DNA from: Actinomycetospora chibensis
Lineage (GTDB): Bacteria > Actinomycetota > Actinomycetes > Mycobacteriales > Pseudonocardiaceae
DNA length: 64,000 bases
NCBI RefSeq assembly: GCF_028737215.1
Contig: NZ_JAQZAM010000004.1
Span: 248,001-312,000 of the forward strand
Direction of reading: 5' to 3'
The position numbers and the translations under genes were made by a program. The notes beneath the pieces are model-generated. The model had not been told where the DNA came from. It did not search any database and saw only the letters and a program-made list of their open reading frames with translations. Below are positions 50,717 to 59,275 of this stretch, one piece after another. The stretch's first letter is position 1, and each line of letters opens with the position of its first letter.

Positions 50717-50831
50717 GCCTGCGAGGTCCTCCGGTGGCGACGGACCCGGCCCGAACCCTTGTCGTGATCTCGGTCACTCCGGTGGACTGACGGGGTCGGC
50801 GCGGTGGCGCGCCGAGGTCGACGGAGTCGGG

Positions 50832-52967
50832 GTGATCGTCATGGGCGGATCGAAGGCCGACAGCGCCCGGAGAGGTCGGGGCGGGCGTGCGGGGGAGCTC
50901 GCGCCGGACGATCCGGCCGCCGTGCGCTCGGTCGCGATCGTCGGGCCGATGGCCGCGGGCAAGACGACGCTGGTGGAGGAGCTGCTGGCCGTGGCCGGCG
51001 TGATCCCGCGGGCCGGCTCGGTGGCCGCGGGCACGACCGTCACCGACCACGACCCCGACGCCCGCCGTCAGCAGCGGTCGGTGGCCCCGGCCGTCGCGTC
51101 GCTCGTGCACCGGGATATCAAGATCAACTTGATCGACACCCCGGGCTGCCCCGACTTCCTCGCCGAGGTCCGCGCGGGCCTGCGCGCCGCGGACGCGGTG
51201 CTGTTCGTCGTCGGGACCGCGGACGCCGCCGACGGCGTCGCGGCCCCGACGTCCGCCCTGCTCGCCGAGTGCCGCCGCGCCGGGCTGCCCGCCGTGCTCG
51301 TGCTCAGCCGCCTCGATCATGCCCGCGCCGACGAGACGGCCGCGCTCGTGACCTGCCGTCGGGTGGCGGAGGGGTCCGGCGAGGTGCTCGTCCCCGTCAC
51401 GCGGACCGAGCGGGGCACCGACGGCACGGTCACCGTCCATCCGTTGCTGGCCGGCGACGACCCGACCGCCGAGGAGCCCGACGACCTGCGCCGCGAGCTC
51501 GTCGAGACCCTCATCGAGCAGAGCGAGGACGAGGCTCTGCTCGAGAGCTGGATCGGCGGTGAGCCGGTCGCCCTCGACGCCCTGCGCGCCGACCTGGCCA
51601 CGGCCGTCACGCGCCGGTCCCTCGTGCCCGTGGCCGGCGTGTGCGCGCCGACCGGGGCGGGGCTCGACGCGCTGCTCGACCTCGTCGTCGACGCCGTGCC
51701 GCCCCCGACCGCCCACCCGCCGCTGCCCGCGCACGCTCCCGACGGCGCCGGCCACGCCCCCGTCGACCCCGACCCCGACGGCCCGCTCGTCGCCGAGGTC
51801 GTGCAGACCGGCACCGACGCGCAGGGCAGCCGCGTCTCGCTCGTGCGCGTGTTCTCCGGCCGGCTGCGCCCCGACACCGCCCTGACCGTGTGCGCGGACC
51901 CGCTGCGCATCCCTGCCCCTCGCGACGGGGAGGACCCCACCGGCGCCGAGGTCCGGTCGGGCGGCGAGACCGTGCGCGTCAACCGGGTCTACGCCCCGCT
52001 GGGGGCGACGCTGCGCGAGGTGCCCTGGTGCGTCGCCGGCGACCTCTGCGCGCTGACGAGGCTCGGCCCCGTGGGCACCGGCGACACCCTCTGCGCCGCC
52101 GAGGACCCCGTCGGGCTCGACGGGTGGGAGCTGCCCGAGGCGCTGCTCCCGGTGGCCGTCACCGCCGCCGACCGCACGGCCCAGGACGCCATGGCCCGCG
52201 GCCTGTCCCGCCTGGCCGCCACCGAGACCACGCTGCGCGTCGAGCGCAACGAGGACACCCACCAGATCGTGCTGTGGTGCACGGGCGAGGCCCACGCCGA
52301 CGTCGTGCTCGCCCGGCTGCGGGCCTCGGGCGCGAACGTCGAGGTCACCGACGTCGCGGTGCCCGAGCGCGAGACCGTCGCCGGCCCCGCGACCGGGCTC
52401 GGACGGCACGTCAAGCAGTCGGGTGGGCACGGCCAGTTCGCCGTGTGCCGCATCGAGATCGAGCCGCTGCCGCGCGGGTCGGGCGTCGAGTTCGTCGACC
52501 GGATCGTCGGTGGGGCGATCCCGCGGGCCTACATCCCCGGCGTCGAGAAGGGGGTCCGCGCCCAGCTCGAGTCCGGGGTGACGCCGGGCCGCCCGGTCGT
52601 CGACGTGCGGGTGACCCTGGTCGACGGCAAGGCGCACAGCGTCGACTCCTCCGACCAGGCGTTCCAGACCGCGGGAGCGCTCGCGGTCCGGGAGGCGGTG
52701 GCGGCGGCGGGCACCGTCGTGATGGAGCGGCTCTACGAGGTCGAGGTCTCGGTGGACGACGGGCAGCTGGGCGCCGTGCTCGGCGACCTCTCCGCCCGTC
52801 ACGGCCGCGTCGTCGGCACCGAGCCGGGCGAGCCGGGGTGCACCCACGTGCGCGCCGAGGTCCCCGAGCAGGCCCTGCTGCGCTACGCCGTGGACCTGCG
52901 CGCCCTGACCTCGGGGACGGCGTCGTTCACCCGGCGCTTCAGCCGCTACGAGCCGGTCGGAGGGTGA
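50832..52967 (+). CDS. EF-G-like GTPase (FusA2 / Rv0120c type)
   Basis: 711 residues with the domain order of elongation factor G. The G1 loop is VGPMAAGKTTL; G3 is LIDTPGCPDFL; G4 reads LSRLDHA where NKXD is standard. Domain IV shows VKQSGGHGQFAVCRIEIEPL and domain V VEVSVDDGQLGAVLGDLSAR. It is distinct from the housekeeping fusA and resembles the second EF-G of mycobacteria, whose role is uncertain. GTG 50832 is the longest start; ATG 50841 has a closer GGGG. No ribosomal genes adjoin it. Confidence 0.88.
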   Translation: MIVMGGSKADSARRGRGGRAGELAPDDPAAVRSVAIVGPMAAGKTTLVEELLAVAGVIPRAGSVAAGTTVTDHDPDARRQQRSVAPAVASLVHRDIKINLIDTPGCPDFLAEVRAGLRAADAVLFVVGTADAADGVAAPTSALLAECRRAGLPAVLVLSRLDHARADETAALVTCRRVAEGSGEVLVPVTRTERGTDGTVTVHPLLAGDDPTAEEPDDLRRELVETLIEQSEDEALLESWIGGEPVALDALRADLATAVTRRSLVPVAGVCAPTGAGLDALLDLVVDAVPPPTAHPPLPAHAPDGAGHAPVDPDPDGPLVAEVVQTGTDAQGSRVSLVRVFSGRLRPDTALTVCADPLRIPAPRDGEDPTGAEVRSGGETVRVNRVYAPLGATLREVPWCVAGDLCALTRLGPVGTGDTLCAAEDPVGLDGWELPEALLPVAVTAADRTAQDAMARGLSRLAATETTLRVERNEDTHQIVLWCTGEAHADVVLARLRASGANVEVTDVAVPERETVAGPATGLGRHVKQSGGHGQFAVCRIEIEPLPRGSGVEFVDRIVGGAIPRAYIPGVEKGVRAQLESGVTPGRPVVDVRVTLVDGKAHSVDSSDQAFQTAGALAVREAVAAAGTVVMERLYEVEVSVDDGQLGAVLGDLSARHGRVVGTEPGEPGCTHVRAEVPEQALLRYAVDLRALTSGTASFTRRFSRYEPVGG

Positions 52968-52978
52968 CGCCGAGGGCT

Positions 52979-53007
52979 TTCCGAACGTCCGTTCGGCTGA
53001 TTACCCT
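52979..53007 (+). promoter_or_regulatory. Promoter with TetR-like palindrome upstream of the MHS transporter
   Basis: TTCCGA (52979-52984) and TACCCT (53002-53007) are spaced by 17 bp. CCGAACGTCCGTTCGG (52981-52996) is a perfect 7-bp-arm palindrome covering the -35 and spacer, so a bound repressor would block polymerase. Confidence 0.6.
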
Positions 53008-53037
53008 CCCGGCGCACCGACCGAGAGGGAGCCCGCG

Positions 53038-54354
53038 ATGACGCAGAGCCCGCCGACGTCCACCGAGGACCCTGCTGCGGTACGCCGGGTCGCGCTCGCG
53101 AGCCTCGTCGGCACCACCGTCGAGTGGTACGACTTCTTCATCTACGCCAGCGCGGCGGGGCTGGTGTTCAGCCAGCTGTTCTTCACCGCGCTCGACCCGG
53201 CCACCGCGCTGCTCGCCTCGTTCGCGACCATCGGCGTCAGCTTCGTCGCCCGACCGCTGGGCGGGGTGATCGCGGGCCACCTCGGCGACCGGCTCGGGCG
53301 CAAGCGCATGCTCGTCGCCACCCTGCTGATCATGGGCCTGTCGACGGTGGGCGTCGGCCTGCTGCCCACCTACGCGAGCATCGGCGTCGCCGCCCCGATC
53401 CTGCTGCTGGTGCTGCGCCTGCTGCAGGGGCTCTCGGCGGGTGGCGAGTGGGGCGGTGCCGCCCTCATGGCCGTGGAGCACGCCCCGCCGGGCCGGCGCG
53501 GGTTCTTCGGCACGTATCCGCAGGTCGGCGTGCCCATCGGGCTGATCCTCGCCAACCTGGTGTTCCTCGTGGTGTCGACGTCGACCACCAAGGAGCAGTT
53601 CCTGTCCTGGGGCTGGCGCATCCCGTTCCTGCTCTCGGTGGTGCTGATCGGCGTGGGCCTGTTCGTCCGGGCCCGGGTGGACGAGAGCCCGGTGTTCGCG
53701 CACCTGCGCGCGCAGCGCGCCCGCCGGTCGGCGCCGATGCTCACGGTCCTGCGCGACCAGCCGCGCGCCCTGCTCGTCGCGATCGGGCTGTTCATCGCCA
53801 ACAACATGATCGGCTACCTGCTGATCGCCTTCATCACGTCGTACGGCACCCGCGTCCTGGGGCTCCCGAGCTCGACGATGCTCGCCGTCGGGATCGTGGG
53901 CGCGGTCGTGTGGGGCGTCGCGATCGTCTGGTCCGGCGCGTGGTCGGACCGGGTCGGGCGGCGGCGGGTGTACCTCGTCGGCACCATCGCCCTGCTCGTG
54001 TGGTCGTTCCCGTTCTTCCTGCTGCTCGACACGGCGTCGCTGCCGCTGATGCTGCTCGCGGTCGTCGTGCTCGGCGTCGGGCTCGGGCTGACGTACGGCC
54101 CGCAGGCCGCGGCGTACGCGGAGCTCTTCCCGGCCGACGTGCGCTACAGCGGCGCGTCCTTCGCCTACGCGATCGGCGCGGTGCTCGGCGGCGGGTTCGC
54201 GCCGCTCATCGCCCAGGCGCTGATCGGCGCGACGGGGACGTCGCTGTCGGTGTCGGTGTACATGGTCGTCGTCTGCCTGATCACGCTCGCCGCCGTCCTC
54301 GCGATGCGCGAGGGGACCGCGGCGGAGCGGGAGGCGTTCGTGGTCGGGACGTGA
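53038..54354 (+). CDS. MFS transporter, metabolite:proton symporter (MHS) family
   Basis: 438 residues, 12 predicted helices. MHS hallmarks: GTTVEWYDFFIYASAAGLVF in helix 1, GHLGDRLGRKRMLV after helix 2, and LLQGLSAGGEWGGAALMAVE. This family carries carboxylates, betaines or shikimate with protons. ATG 53038 follows GAGAGGGA. The transporter has its own regulated promoter and no obvious catabolic partner; the EF-G-like gene before it is unrelated. Confidence 0.9.
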   Translation: MTQSPPTSTEDPAAVRRVALASLVGTTVEWYDFFIYASAAGLVFSQLFFTALDPATALLASFATIGVSFVARPLGGVIAGHLGDRLGRKRMLVATLLIMGLSTVGVGLLPTYASIGVAAPILLLVLRLLQGLSAGGEWGGAALMAVEHAPPGRRGFFGTYPQVGVPIGLILANLVFLVVSTSTTKEQFLSWGWRIPFLLSVVLIGVGLFVRARVDESPVFAHLRAQRARRSAPMLTVLRDQPRALLVAIGLFIANNMIGYLLIAFITSYGTRVLGLPSSTMLAVGIVGAVVWGVAIVWSGAWSDRVGRRRVYLVGTIALLVWSFPFFLLLDTASLPLMLLAVVVLGVGLGLTYGPQAAAYAELFPADVRYSGASFAYAIGAVLGGGFAPLIAQALIGATGTSLSVSVYMVVVCLITLAAVLAMREGTAAEREAFVVGT

Positions 54355-54402
54355 TCAGGCCGCTCCGGCCGCCGTCACGGGGGTGTCGGCAGGCCGGGCG
54401 AT

Positions 54403-54408
54403 TACGCT
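54403..54408 (+). promoter_or_regulatory. -10 hexamer for leaderless prfB
   Basis: TACGCT ends 6 nt before GTG 54415, so transcription can begin on the start codon. The GGGGGA between them could instead act as a ribosome site if the start is further upstream. Confidence 0.45.
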
Positions 54409-54414
54409 GGGGGA

Positions 54415-55530
54415 GTGGATGACACGACCGCGACCGAGCTGAAGGACCTCGCCGCCTCCCTGGACAGTGTCGAGGCGGCGATGGACCTCGACGGTCTGCG
54501 GCGTGAGGTGGCCGAGCTCGAGCAGCAGGTCCAGGCACCCGATCTCTGGGACGACGTCGCGACCGCGCAGAAGCTGACCAGCGCGTTCACGCACAAGCAG
54601 GCCGACCTCAAGCGGGCCGAATCGCTGCGCTCGCGCCTCGACGACCTCGGCACGCTCTACGAGATGGCCGACGAGGAGGCGGGTCAGGACTCGACGGACC
54701 TGCGCGCCGAGGCCGACACCGAGCGTGCCGCGCTGCTCGCCGACGTCGCGGCCTTCGAGGTGCGCACGCTGCTCTCCGGCGAGTACGACGAGCGCGACGC
54801 GCTGGTCACCGTCCGGGCCGAGGCGGGTGGCGTCGACGCCGCGGACTTCGCCGAGATGCTCATGCGCATGTACCTGCGCTGGGCGGAGCGCCACGGCTAC
54901 CCGACCGAGGTCTACGACACCTCCTACGCCGAGGAGGCCGGCATCAAGTCGGCCACGTTCAAGGTCTCCGCGCCGTACGCCTACGGCACCCTCTCGGTCG
55001 AGCAGGGCACCCACCGGCTCGTCCGGATCTCGCCGTTCGACAACCAGGGCCGCCGCCAGACCTCGTTCGCGGGCGTCGAGGTGGCCCCCGTGGTGGAGTC
55101 GACCGACCACGTCGAGATCGACGAGAAGGACCTGCGCGTCGACGTCTACCGCTCGTCGGGGCCCGGTGGTCAGGGCGTCAACACCACCGACTCCGCGGTC
55201 CGGCTGACCCACCTCCCCACCGGCATCGTCGTGTCCTGCCAGAACGAGCGCTCGCAGCTGCAGAACAAGGCGTCGGCGATGGCCGTGCTGGCCGCGAAGC
55301 TCCTCGCCCGGCGCAAGGAGGAGGAGCGGGCCCTGCTCGACTCCCTCAAGGACTCCGGTTCGAGCTGGGGCAACCAGATGCGCTCGTACGTCCTGCACCC
55401 TTACCAGATGGTGAAGGACCTGCGGACCAACCACGAGACGTCGCAGACCTCGCAGGTGCTCGACGGCTTCATCGACGACTTCCTCGACGCCGGCATCCGC
55501 TGGCGCAAGCAGAGCGAAGCCGCCGCGTGA
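54415..55530 (+). CDS. prfB: Peptide chain release factor 2
   Basis: 371 residues. RF2 recognition tripeptide SPF in [17 protein letters not shown] and the catalytic GGQ (251-253) in [18 protein letters not shown]. It releases peptides at UGA and UAA. The frame is continuous from GTG 54415; there is no in-frame TGA near codon 25, so the autoregulatory +1 frameshift of E. coli prfB is absent. It heads the prfB - ftsE - ftsX - smpB order common in actinobacteria. Confidence 0.95.
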   Translation: MDDTTATELKDLAASLDSVEAAMDLDGLRREVAELEQQVQAPDLWDDVATAQKLTSAFTHKQADLKRAESLRSRLDDLGTLYEMADEEAGQDSTDLRAEADTERAALLADVAAFEVRTLLSGEYDERDALVTVRAEAGGVDAADFAEMLMRMYLRWAERHGYPTEVYDTSYAEEAGIKSATFKVSAPYAYGTLSVEQGTHRLVRISPFDNQGRRQTSFAGVEVAPVVESTDHVEIDEKDLRVDVYRSSGPGGQGVNTTDSAVRLTHLPTGIVVSCQNERSQLQNKASAMAVLAAKLLARRKEEERALLDSLKDSGSSWGNQMRSYVLHPYQMVKDLRTNHETSQTSQVLDGFIDDFLDAGIRWRKQSEAAA

Positions 55531-55553
55531 CGAGCGGCGGATCTTCGGCCCAG

Positions 55554-55559
55554 TAGCAT
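55554..55559 (+). promoter_or_regulatory. -10 hexamer for ftsE
   Basis: TAGCAT ends 8 nt before GTG 55568 within the 37-bp prfB-ftsE gap. It suggests an internal, near-leaderless promoter for ftsEX-smpB. Confidence 0.4.
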
Positions 55560-55567
55560 CCCCGGCC

Positions 55568-56257
55568 GTGATCCGGCTGGAGAACGTCTCGAAGGTCTAC
55601 CCGACCTCCGCACGGCCGGCGCTCGACGACGTCAGCGTGGAGGTCGAGCGGGGGGAGTTCGCGTTCCTCATCGGTCCCTCGGGGTCGGGGAAGTCGACGC
55701 TCCTGCGGCTGCTGATCCGCGAGGACGTCCCGAGCTCCGGCACCGTCTGGGTCGCGAACTGGAACGTCGGCGGTCTGGCCGGTCGCCGGGTGCCGCGGCT
55801 GCGCCAGCGGATGGGCTGCGTGTTCCAGGACTTCCGGCTGCTGCCGAACAAGACCGTCGCCGAGAACGTGGCGTTCGCCCTCGAGGTGATCGGTAAGCCG
55901 CGGCACACGATCCGCACGGTCGTGCCGGAGGTGCTCGACCTGGTCAACCTGGCCGGGAAGGCCGATCGCATGCCCTCGGAGCTCTCCGGCGGCGAGGCCC
56001 AGCGGGTCGCGATCGCCCGGGCGTTCGTCAACCGGCCGCTGGTCCTGCTGGCCGACGAGCCCACCGGCAACCTCGACCCCGAGACGTCCGCCGGGATCAT
56101 GACGCTGCTCGAGCGGATCAACCGGACCGGCACCACGGTGGTCATGGCCACGCACGACCGCCAGATCGTCGACAGCATGCGCCGCCGGGTGGTCGAGCTC
56201 TCCGCGGGCAGGCTCGCGCGCGACGACAACCGGGGCGTGTACGGGGTGGCCCGCTAA
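55568..56257 (+). CDS. ftsE: Cell-division ATP-binding protein FtsE
   Basis: 229 residues. Walker [15 protein letters not shown], signature [17 protein letters not shown], Walker [15 protein letters not shown] and the H-loop [11 protein letters not shown]. FtsE powers FtsX, which switches on peptidoglycan hydrolases at the septum; in mycobacteria the partner is RipC. The stop is directly followed by the ftsX ATG with no gap. Confidence 0.96.
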   Translation: MIRLENVSKVYPTSARPALDDVSVEVERGEFAFLIGPSGSGKSTLLRLLIREDVPSSGTVWVANWNVGGLAGRRVPRLRQRMGCVFQDFRLLPNKTVAENVAFALEVIGKPRHTIRTVVPEVLDLVNLAGKADRMPSELSGGEAQRVAIARAFVNRPLVLLADEPTGNLDPETSAGIMTLLERINRTGTTVVMATHDRQIVDSMRRRVVELSAGRLARDDNRGVYGVAR

Positions 56258-57154
56258 ATGATGTTCGTCTGGCGCGAGGCCTTCGCGGGGCTGCGTCGCA
56301 ACCTGACGATGTCGATCGCGATGGTGATCACCACGGCGATCTCGCTGGGCCTGCTCGGCGCCGGCCTGCTCGCCGTGCGCACGATCGACCGCACCGAGGA
56401 CCTCTACTACTCGCTCATCGCCGTGCAGGTCGCCCTCGACGAGCCGACCAGCGCCGACGACCGCGACTGCTCGAGCCCGGTCTGCACGGGGCTGCGCGGC
56501 GAGCTCGAGGCGAACCCGCTGGTGGCGTCGGTGGAGTACGAGAGCCGCGACGACGCCTTCGCCCGCTTCCAGCGGATCTACGCCGGGCAGTCGATCCTGC
56601 AGCTCGTGCGGCCCCAGAGCCTGCCCGCGACGCTGCGCGTGACGATGGCCGATCCGCTGCGCGGGGAGGAGATCGTCACGCAGTACACGGGGCGCCCCGG
56701 GGTGCGCAACGTCGTCGACCAGCGCAGCACCGTCGCCGACCTGTTCTCGTTCCTCGGCAGCGTGCGCAACGCGACGTTCGGGCTGGCGGTCGTCCAGGCC
56801 CTCGCCGCGCTGCTGCTGATCTCCAACACCATCCAGCTCTCGGCGTTCACCCGGCGGACCGAGGTCGGGATCATGCGGCTGGTCGGGGCCTCGCGCTGGT
56901 ACACCCAGGTGCCGTTCCTCATCGAGGCCGTGGTCACCGGTGTCGTCGGGGCGGTGCTGGCCACCGGTGGGCTCGTGCTCGGGAAGATCTTCTTCCTCGA
57001 CCGTCTGATGTCCGGACGGCTCCTGGCGAACACGATCCCGCCGATCGGGATGAGCGACGTGCTCGGTTACGTTGGACCGGTGTTGGTGGTCGTCGGTGCA
57101 GTGATCGCCACCGCCACGGGGTACGTGACCCTGCGGCTGTACGTACGCACGTAG
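56258..57154 (+). CDS. ftsX: Cell-division membrane protein FtsX
   Basis: 298 residues. Four membrane helices: one at about 20-42 (IAMVITTAISLGLLGAGLLA), three after residue 170 (FGLAVVQALAALLLISN, IEAVVTGVVGAVLATGGLVL, VGPVLVVVGAVIATATGYVT). The extracellular domain between helices 1 and 2 (about 43-165) contains a Cys pair (DCSSPVC) and is the part that contacts the hydrolase activator. WREAFAGLRRNLTMS is the usual opening. Confidence 0.95.
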   Translation: MMFVWREAFAGLRRNLTMSIAMVITTAISLGLLGAGLLAVRTIDRTEDLYYSLIAVQVALDEPTSADDRDCSSPVCTGLRGELEANPLVASVEYESRDDAFARFQRIYAGQSILQLVRPQSLPATLRVTMADPLRGEEIVTQYTGRPGVRNVVDQRSTVADLFSFLGSVRNATFGLAVVQALAALLLISNTIQLSAFTRRTEVGIMRLVGASRWYTQVPFLIEAVVTGVVGAVLATGGLVLGKIFFLDRLMSGRLLANTIPPIGMSDVLGYVGPVLVVVGAVIATATGYVTLRLYVRT

Positions 57155-57177
57155 GACGAGGGAGCGGAGGAGGGCTG

Positions 57178-57687
57178 ATGGCACCGAAGACGGCTCCGAA
57201 GAAGGCCAGCAGCAACCGCCCCGAGGAACGCCGCAAGATCGTCGCGACGAACCGCAAGGCGAAGTACGACTACGAGATCCTCGACGTCTACGAGGCCGGC
57301 ATCGCGCTGCAGGGCACCGAGGTCAAGAGCCTGCGGGCCGGGCACGTGTCGCTGAACGACGCGTTCGCGCTGGTCACCGACGGCGAGGTCTTCCTGCGCG
57401 GCCTGCACATCCAGGAGTACGACTTCGGCTCCTGGACCAACCACGAGCCCCGGCGCGTCCGCAAGCTGCTGCTGCACAAGTCGGAGATCGCGCGGCTGGT
57501 CGGCAAGACCCGCGAGACGGGCCACACCCTCGTCCCGCTGTCGCTCTACTTCTCCGGCGGCCTGTGCAAGGTCGAGCTCGCCCTCGCGCGCGGCAAGGCC
57601 AAGCACGACAAGCGCGAGGCGATGGCCGAGCGCGACGCGAAGCGCGAGGCCGAGCGGATCGTCGGTCGGCGGATCAAGGGGTGGTGA
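57178..57687 (+). CDS. smpB: SsrA-binding protein SmpB
   Basis: 169 residues. Conserved blocks: RKAKYDYEILDVYEAGIALQ, GTEVKSLRAGHVSLNDAFAL, HIQEYDFGSWTNHEPRRVRK and LARGKAKHDKREAMAERDAK at the C-terminus, whose tail enters the mRNA channel. SmpB delivers tmRNA to stalled ribosomes; its partner ssrA lies 1 kb downstream. ATG 57178 lies 23 bp after ftsX, behind GAGCGGAGGAGG-like purines. Confidence 0.96.
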   Translation: MAPKTAPKKASSNRPEERRKIVATNRKAKYDYEILDVYEAGIALQGTEVKSLRAGHVSLNDAFALVTDGEVFLRGLHIQEYDFGSWTNHEPRRVRKLLLHKSEIARLVGKTRETGHTLVPLSLYFSGGLCKVELALARGKAKHDKREAMAERDAKREAERIVGRRIKGW

Positions 57688-57694
57688 CGCGGGC

Positions 57695-58633
57695 GTGGTG
57701 AGTCCCGCCCGCGATCCGCTGGCGACGCCGCCGGTGGACGACGCCGACGTGCCGGCCTGGGTGGCCGCCACCGGGGTCGACGGCCTGGTCGACCTGCACG
57801 TGCACTTCCTGCCCGACCGGATGCTGCAGAAGGTGTGGGCCTACTTCGACCAGGCCGAGACGCACTACGGGCGGGCCTGGCCGATCCACTACCGCGAGCC
57901 CGAGCAGACGCGGATCGACCTCCTGCGCGGGTTCGGGGTACGCACGTTCGCGCCGCTGGTCTACCCGCACAAGCCGGGGATGGCGGCCTGGCTGACGTCC
58001 TGGGCGCAGGAGTGGGCGGCGGAGGTGCCCGAGGCGGTGCCGACCGCGACCCTCTTCCCCGAGGAGTCGGTGACGGCCTACCTCGGTGACGCGCTCGATG
58101 CCGGCGCCCGGGCGGTCAAGGCGCACGTCCAGGTCGGCGGCTACGACCCGCGCGACCCGCTGCTCGACCGTGCCTGGGGCCTGATCGCCGAGGCGGGGGT
58201 GCCCGCGATCGTGCACTGCGGCGACGGCCCTATCCCCGGCGCCCACACCGGCATGGACATCTTCGCCGAGGTCCTCGAGCGCCACCCGCGCCTGACCGCG
58301 GTGCTCGCCCACGCCGGCCTGCCCGAGTACGAGCGCGCGCTGGGCCTGCTCGAGCGCTTCCCGCGGGTGCACCTCGACACGACGATGGTGGGCACGGCCT
58401 ACACCGAGCAGTTCGCGCCGCTGCCGCGCGACTGGTCGGCGCGGCTGGTCGACGTGGCCGACCGCGTCGCGCTCGGCACCGACTTCCCGAACATCCCGTA
58501 CGCCTACGCCGAGCAGCTGACGGCGATCGCCTCGTGGGCCGCCGCCGACGACCGGCTGGGCGCGCCGTTCCTGCGCTCGGTGCTGCACGACGTGCCGGCC
58601 CGGTTGCTGGGTGCTCCCGACCCCGTGGGATGA
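57695..58633 (+). CDS. Amidohydrolase 2 family metal-dependent hydrolase
   Basis: 312 residues. Metal ligands in order: LVDLHVHFLPDRM (HXH), a His in AIVHCGDGPIPG, another in VLAHAGLPEYE, and an Asp in ALGTDFPNIPYAY. The fold is that of the ACMSD/2-pyrone-dicarboxylate lactonase superfamily; the reaction is unknown. GTG 57695 (or 57698) is 8 bp from smpB, so it is probably in the same transcript, and it separates smpB from ssrA. Confidence 0.85.
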   Translation: MVSPARDPLATPPVDDADVPAWVAATGVDGLVDLHVHFLPDRMLQKVWAYFDQAETHYGRAWPIHYREPEQTRIDLLRGFGVRTFAPLVYPHKPGMAAWLTSWAQEWAAEVPEAVPTATLFPEESVTAYLGDALDAGARAVKAHVQVGGYDPRDPLLDRAWGLIAEAGVPAIVHCGDGPIPGAHTGMDIFAEVLERHPRLTAVLAHAGLPEYERALGLLERFPRVHLDTTMVGTAYTEQFAPLPRDWSARLVDVADRVALGTDFPNIPYAYAEQLTAIASWAAADDRLGAPFLRSVLHDVPARLLGAPDPVG

Positions 58634-58657
58634 ACCGGGTGGGACGAACCGGGCGGA

Positions 58658-58685
58658 TGAAACGGGGAGTGCCGCGCGTTATGAT
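58658..58685 (+). promoter_or_regulatory. ssrA promoter
   Basis: TATGAT (58680-58685) is the best -10 in the window. TGAAAC (58658-58663) lies 16 bp upstream as the -35. Transcription would begin about 22 nt before the mature tmRNA. Confidence 0.7.
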
Positions 58686-58714
58686 CGGTGGCCGTCCGCA
58701 GAGCGCGGGCCCGA

Positions 58715-59086
58715 GGGGGTGACTGGTTTCGACTCCGAGTGGTTCATCAGGAGAAGCGTGCCGAGGAAGGCAACGATGATCTCGTTAACCATGCGTTGCA
58801 ATGAATTAAGCGCCGAGAGTTCTCAGCGCGACTTCCAGCTCGCTGCCTGACAGCGAGTAGGGAAGTCTGTCGGCCCGGGTTCGTCCCCGGCCCGGTCGCC
58901 GGCATCAGCTAGGGGTCTCACCGTCGGGCTCGGTCGCGGAGCCCGGCGGGACATCACACAGCGACTGGGATCGTCACACCGGCTCGTTCGCAAGACCGGT
59001 GGATCCGAGCAGAGACGTCGCGGACTGCGCACGGAGAAGTCCTGATTGCTGATCGGAGGACCCGGGTTCGATTCCCGGCACCTCCA
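58715..59086 (+). ncRNA. ssrA: tmRNA (10Sa RNA)
   Basis: 372 nt. The 5' end GGGGGTG pairs with CACCTCC at the 3' end, including the G3-T70 wobble that marks an alanine acceptor; the T arm is CCGGGTTCGATTCCCGG. GACTGGTTTCGACTC follows the 5' end as in all tmRNAs. The tag frame runs from GCC 58812 to TGA 58850 and encodes AESSQRDFQLAA, close to the mycobacterial tag ending in ALAA. The 3' CCA is not fully encoded. Confidence 0.97.
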
Positions 59087-59094
59087 CCCCCCTC

Positions 59095-59134
59095 ACCCCG
59101 GGCCCGGAGAGCACCCGCTCTCCGGGCCCGGGGT
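59095..59134 (+). terminator. Terminator of ssrA
   Basis: An 18-bp perfect stem (59095-59112 with 59117-59134) around an ACCC loop, beginning 8 bp past the tmRNA. TCGTTCC follows. Confidence 0.9.
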
Positions 59135-59275
59135 CGTTCCGGAGTCGTTCGGGCGGGCTCTCCTCGTCCCTTCGGCCGGTCGGCTCTGGCCGATGGACCG
59201 GTCGACGCAGCGTCACCTCGGGCGCTACCGTGGGCACACACGCTCACTCGTCCGGAGGAGCTTGTTCGGACGGTC

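Noticed and set aside
54415-54520. Programmed +1 frameshift in prfB
   Set aside because: No in-frame TGA or CTTTGA-type slip site near codon 25; the frame is continuous.
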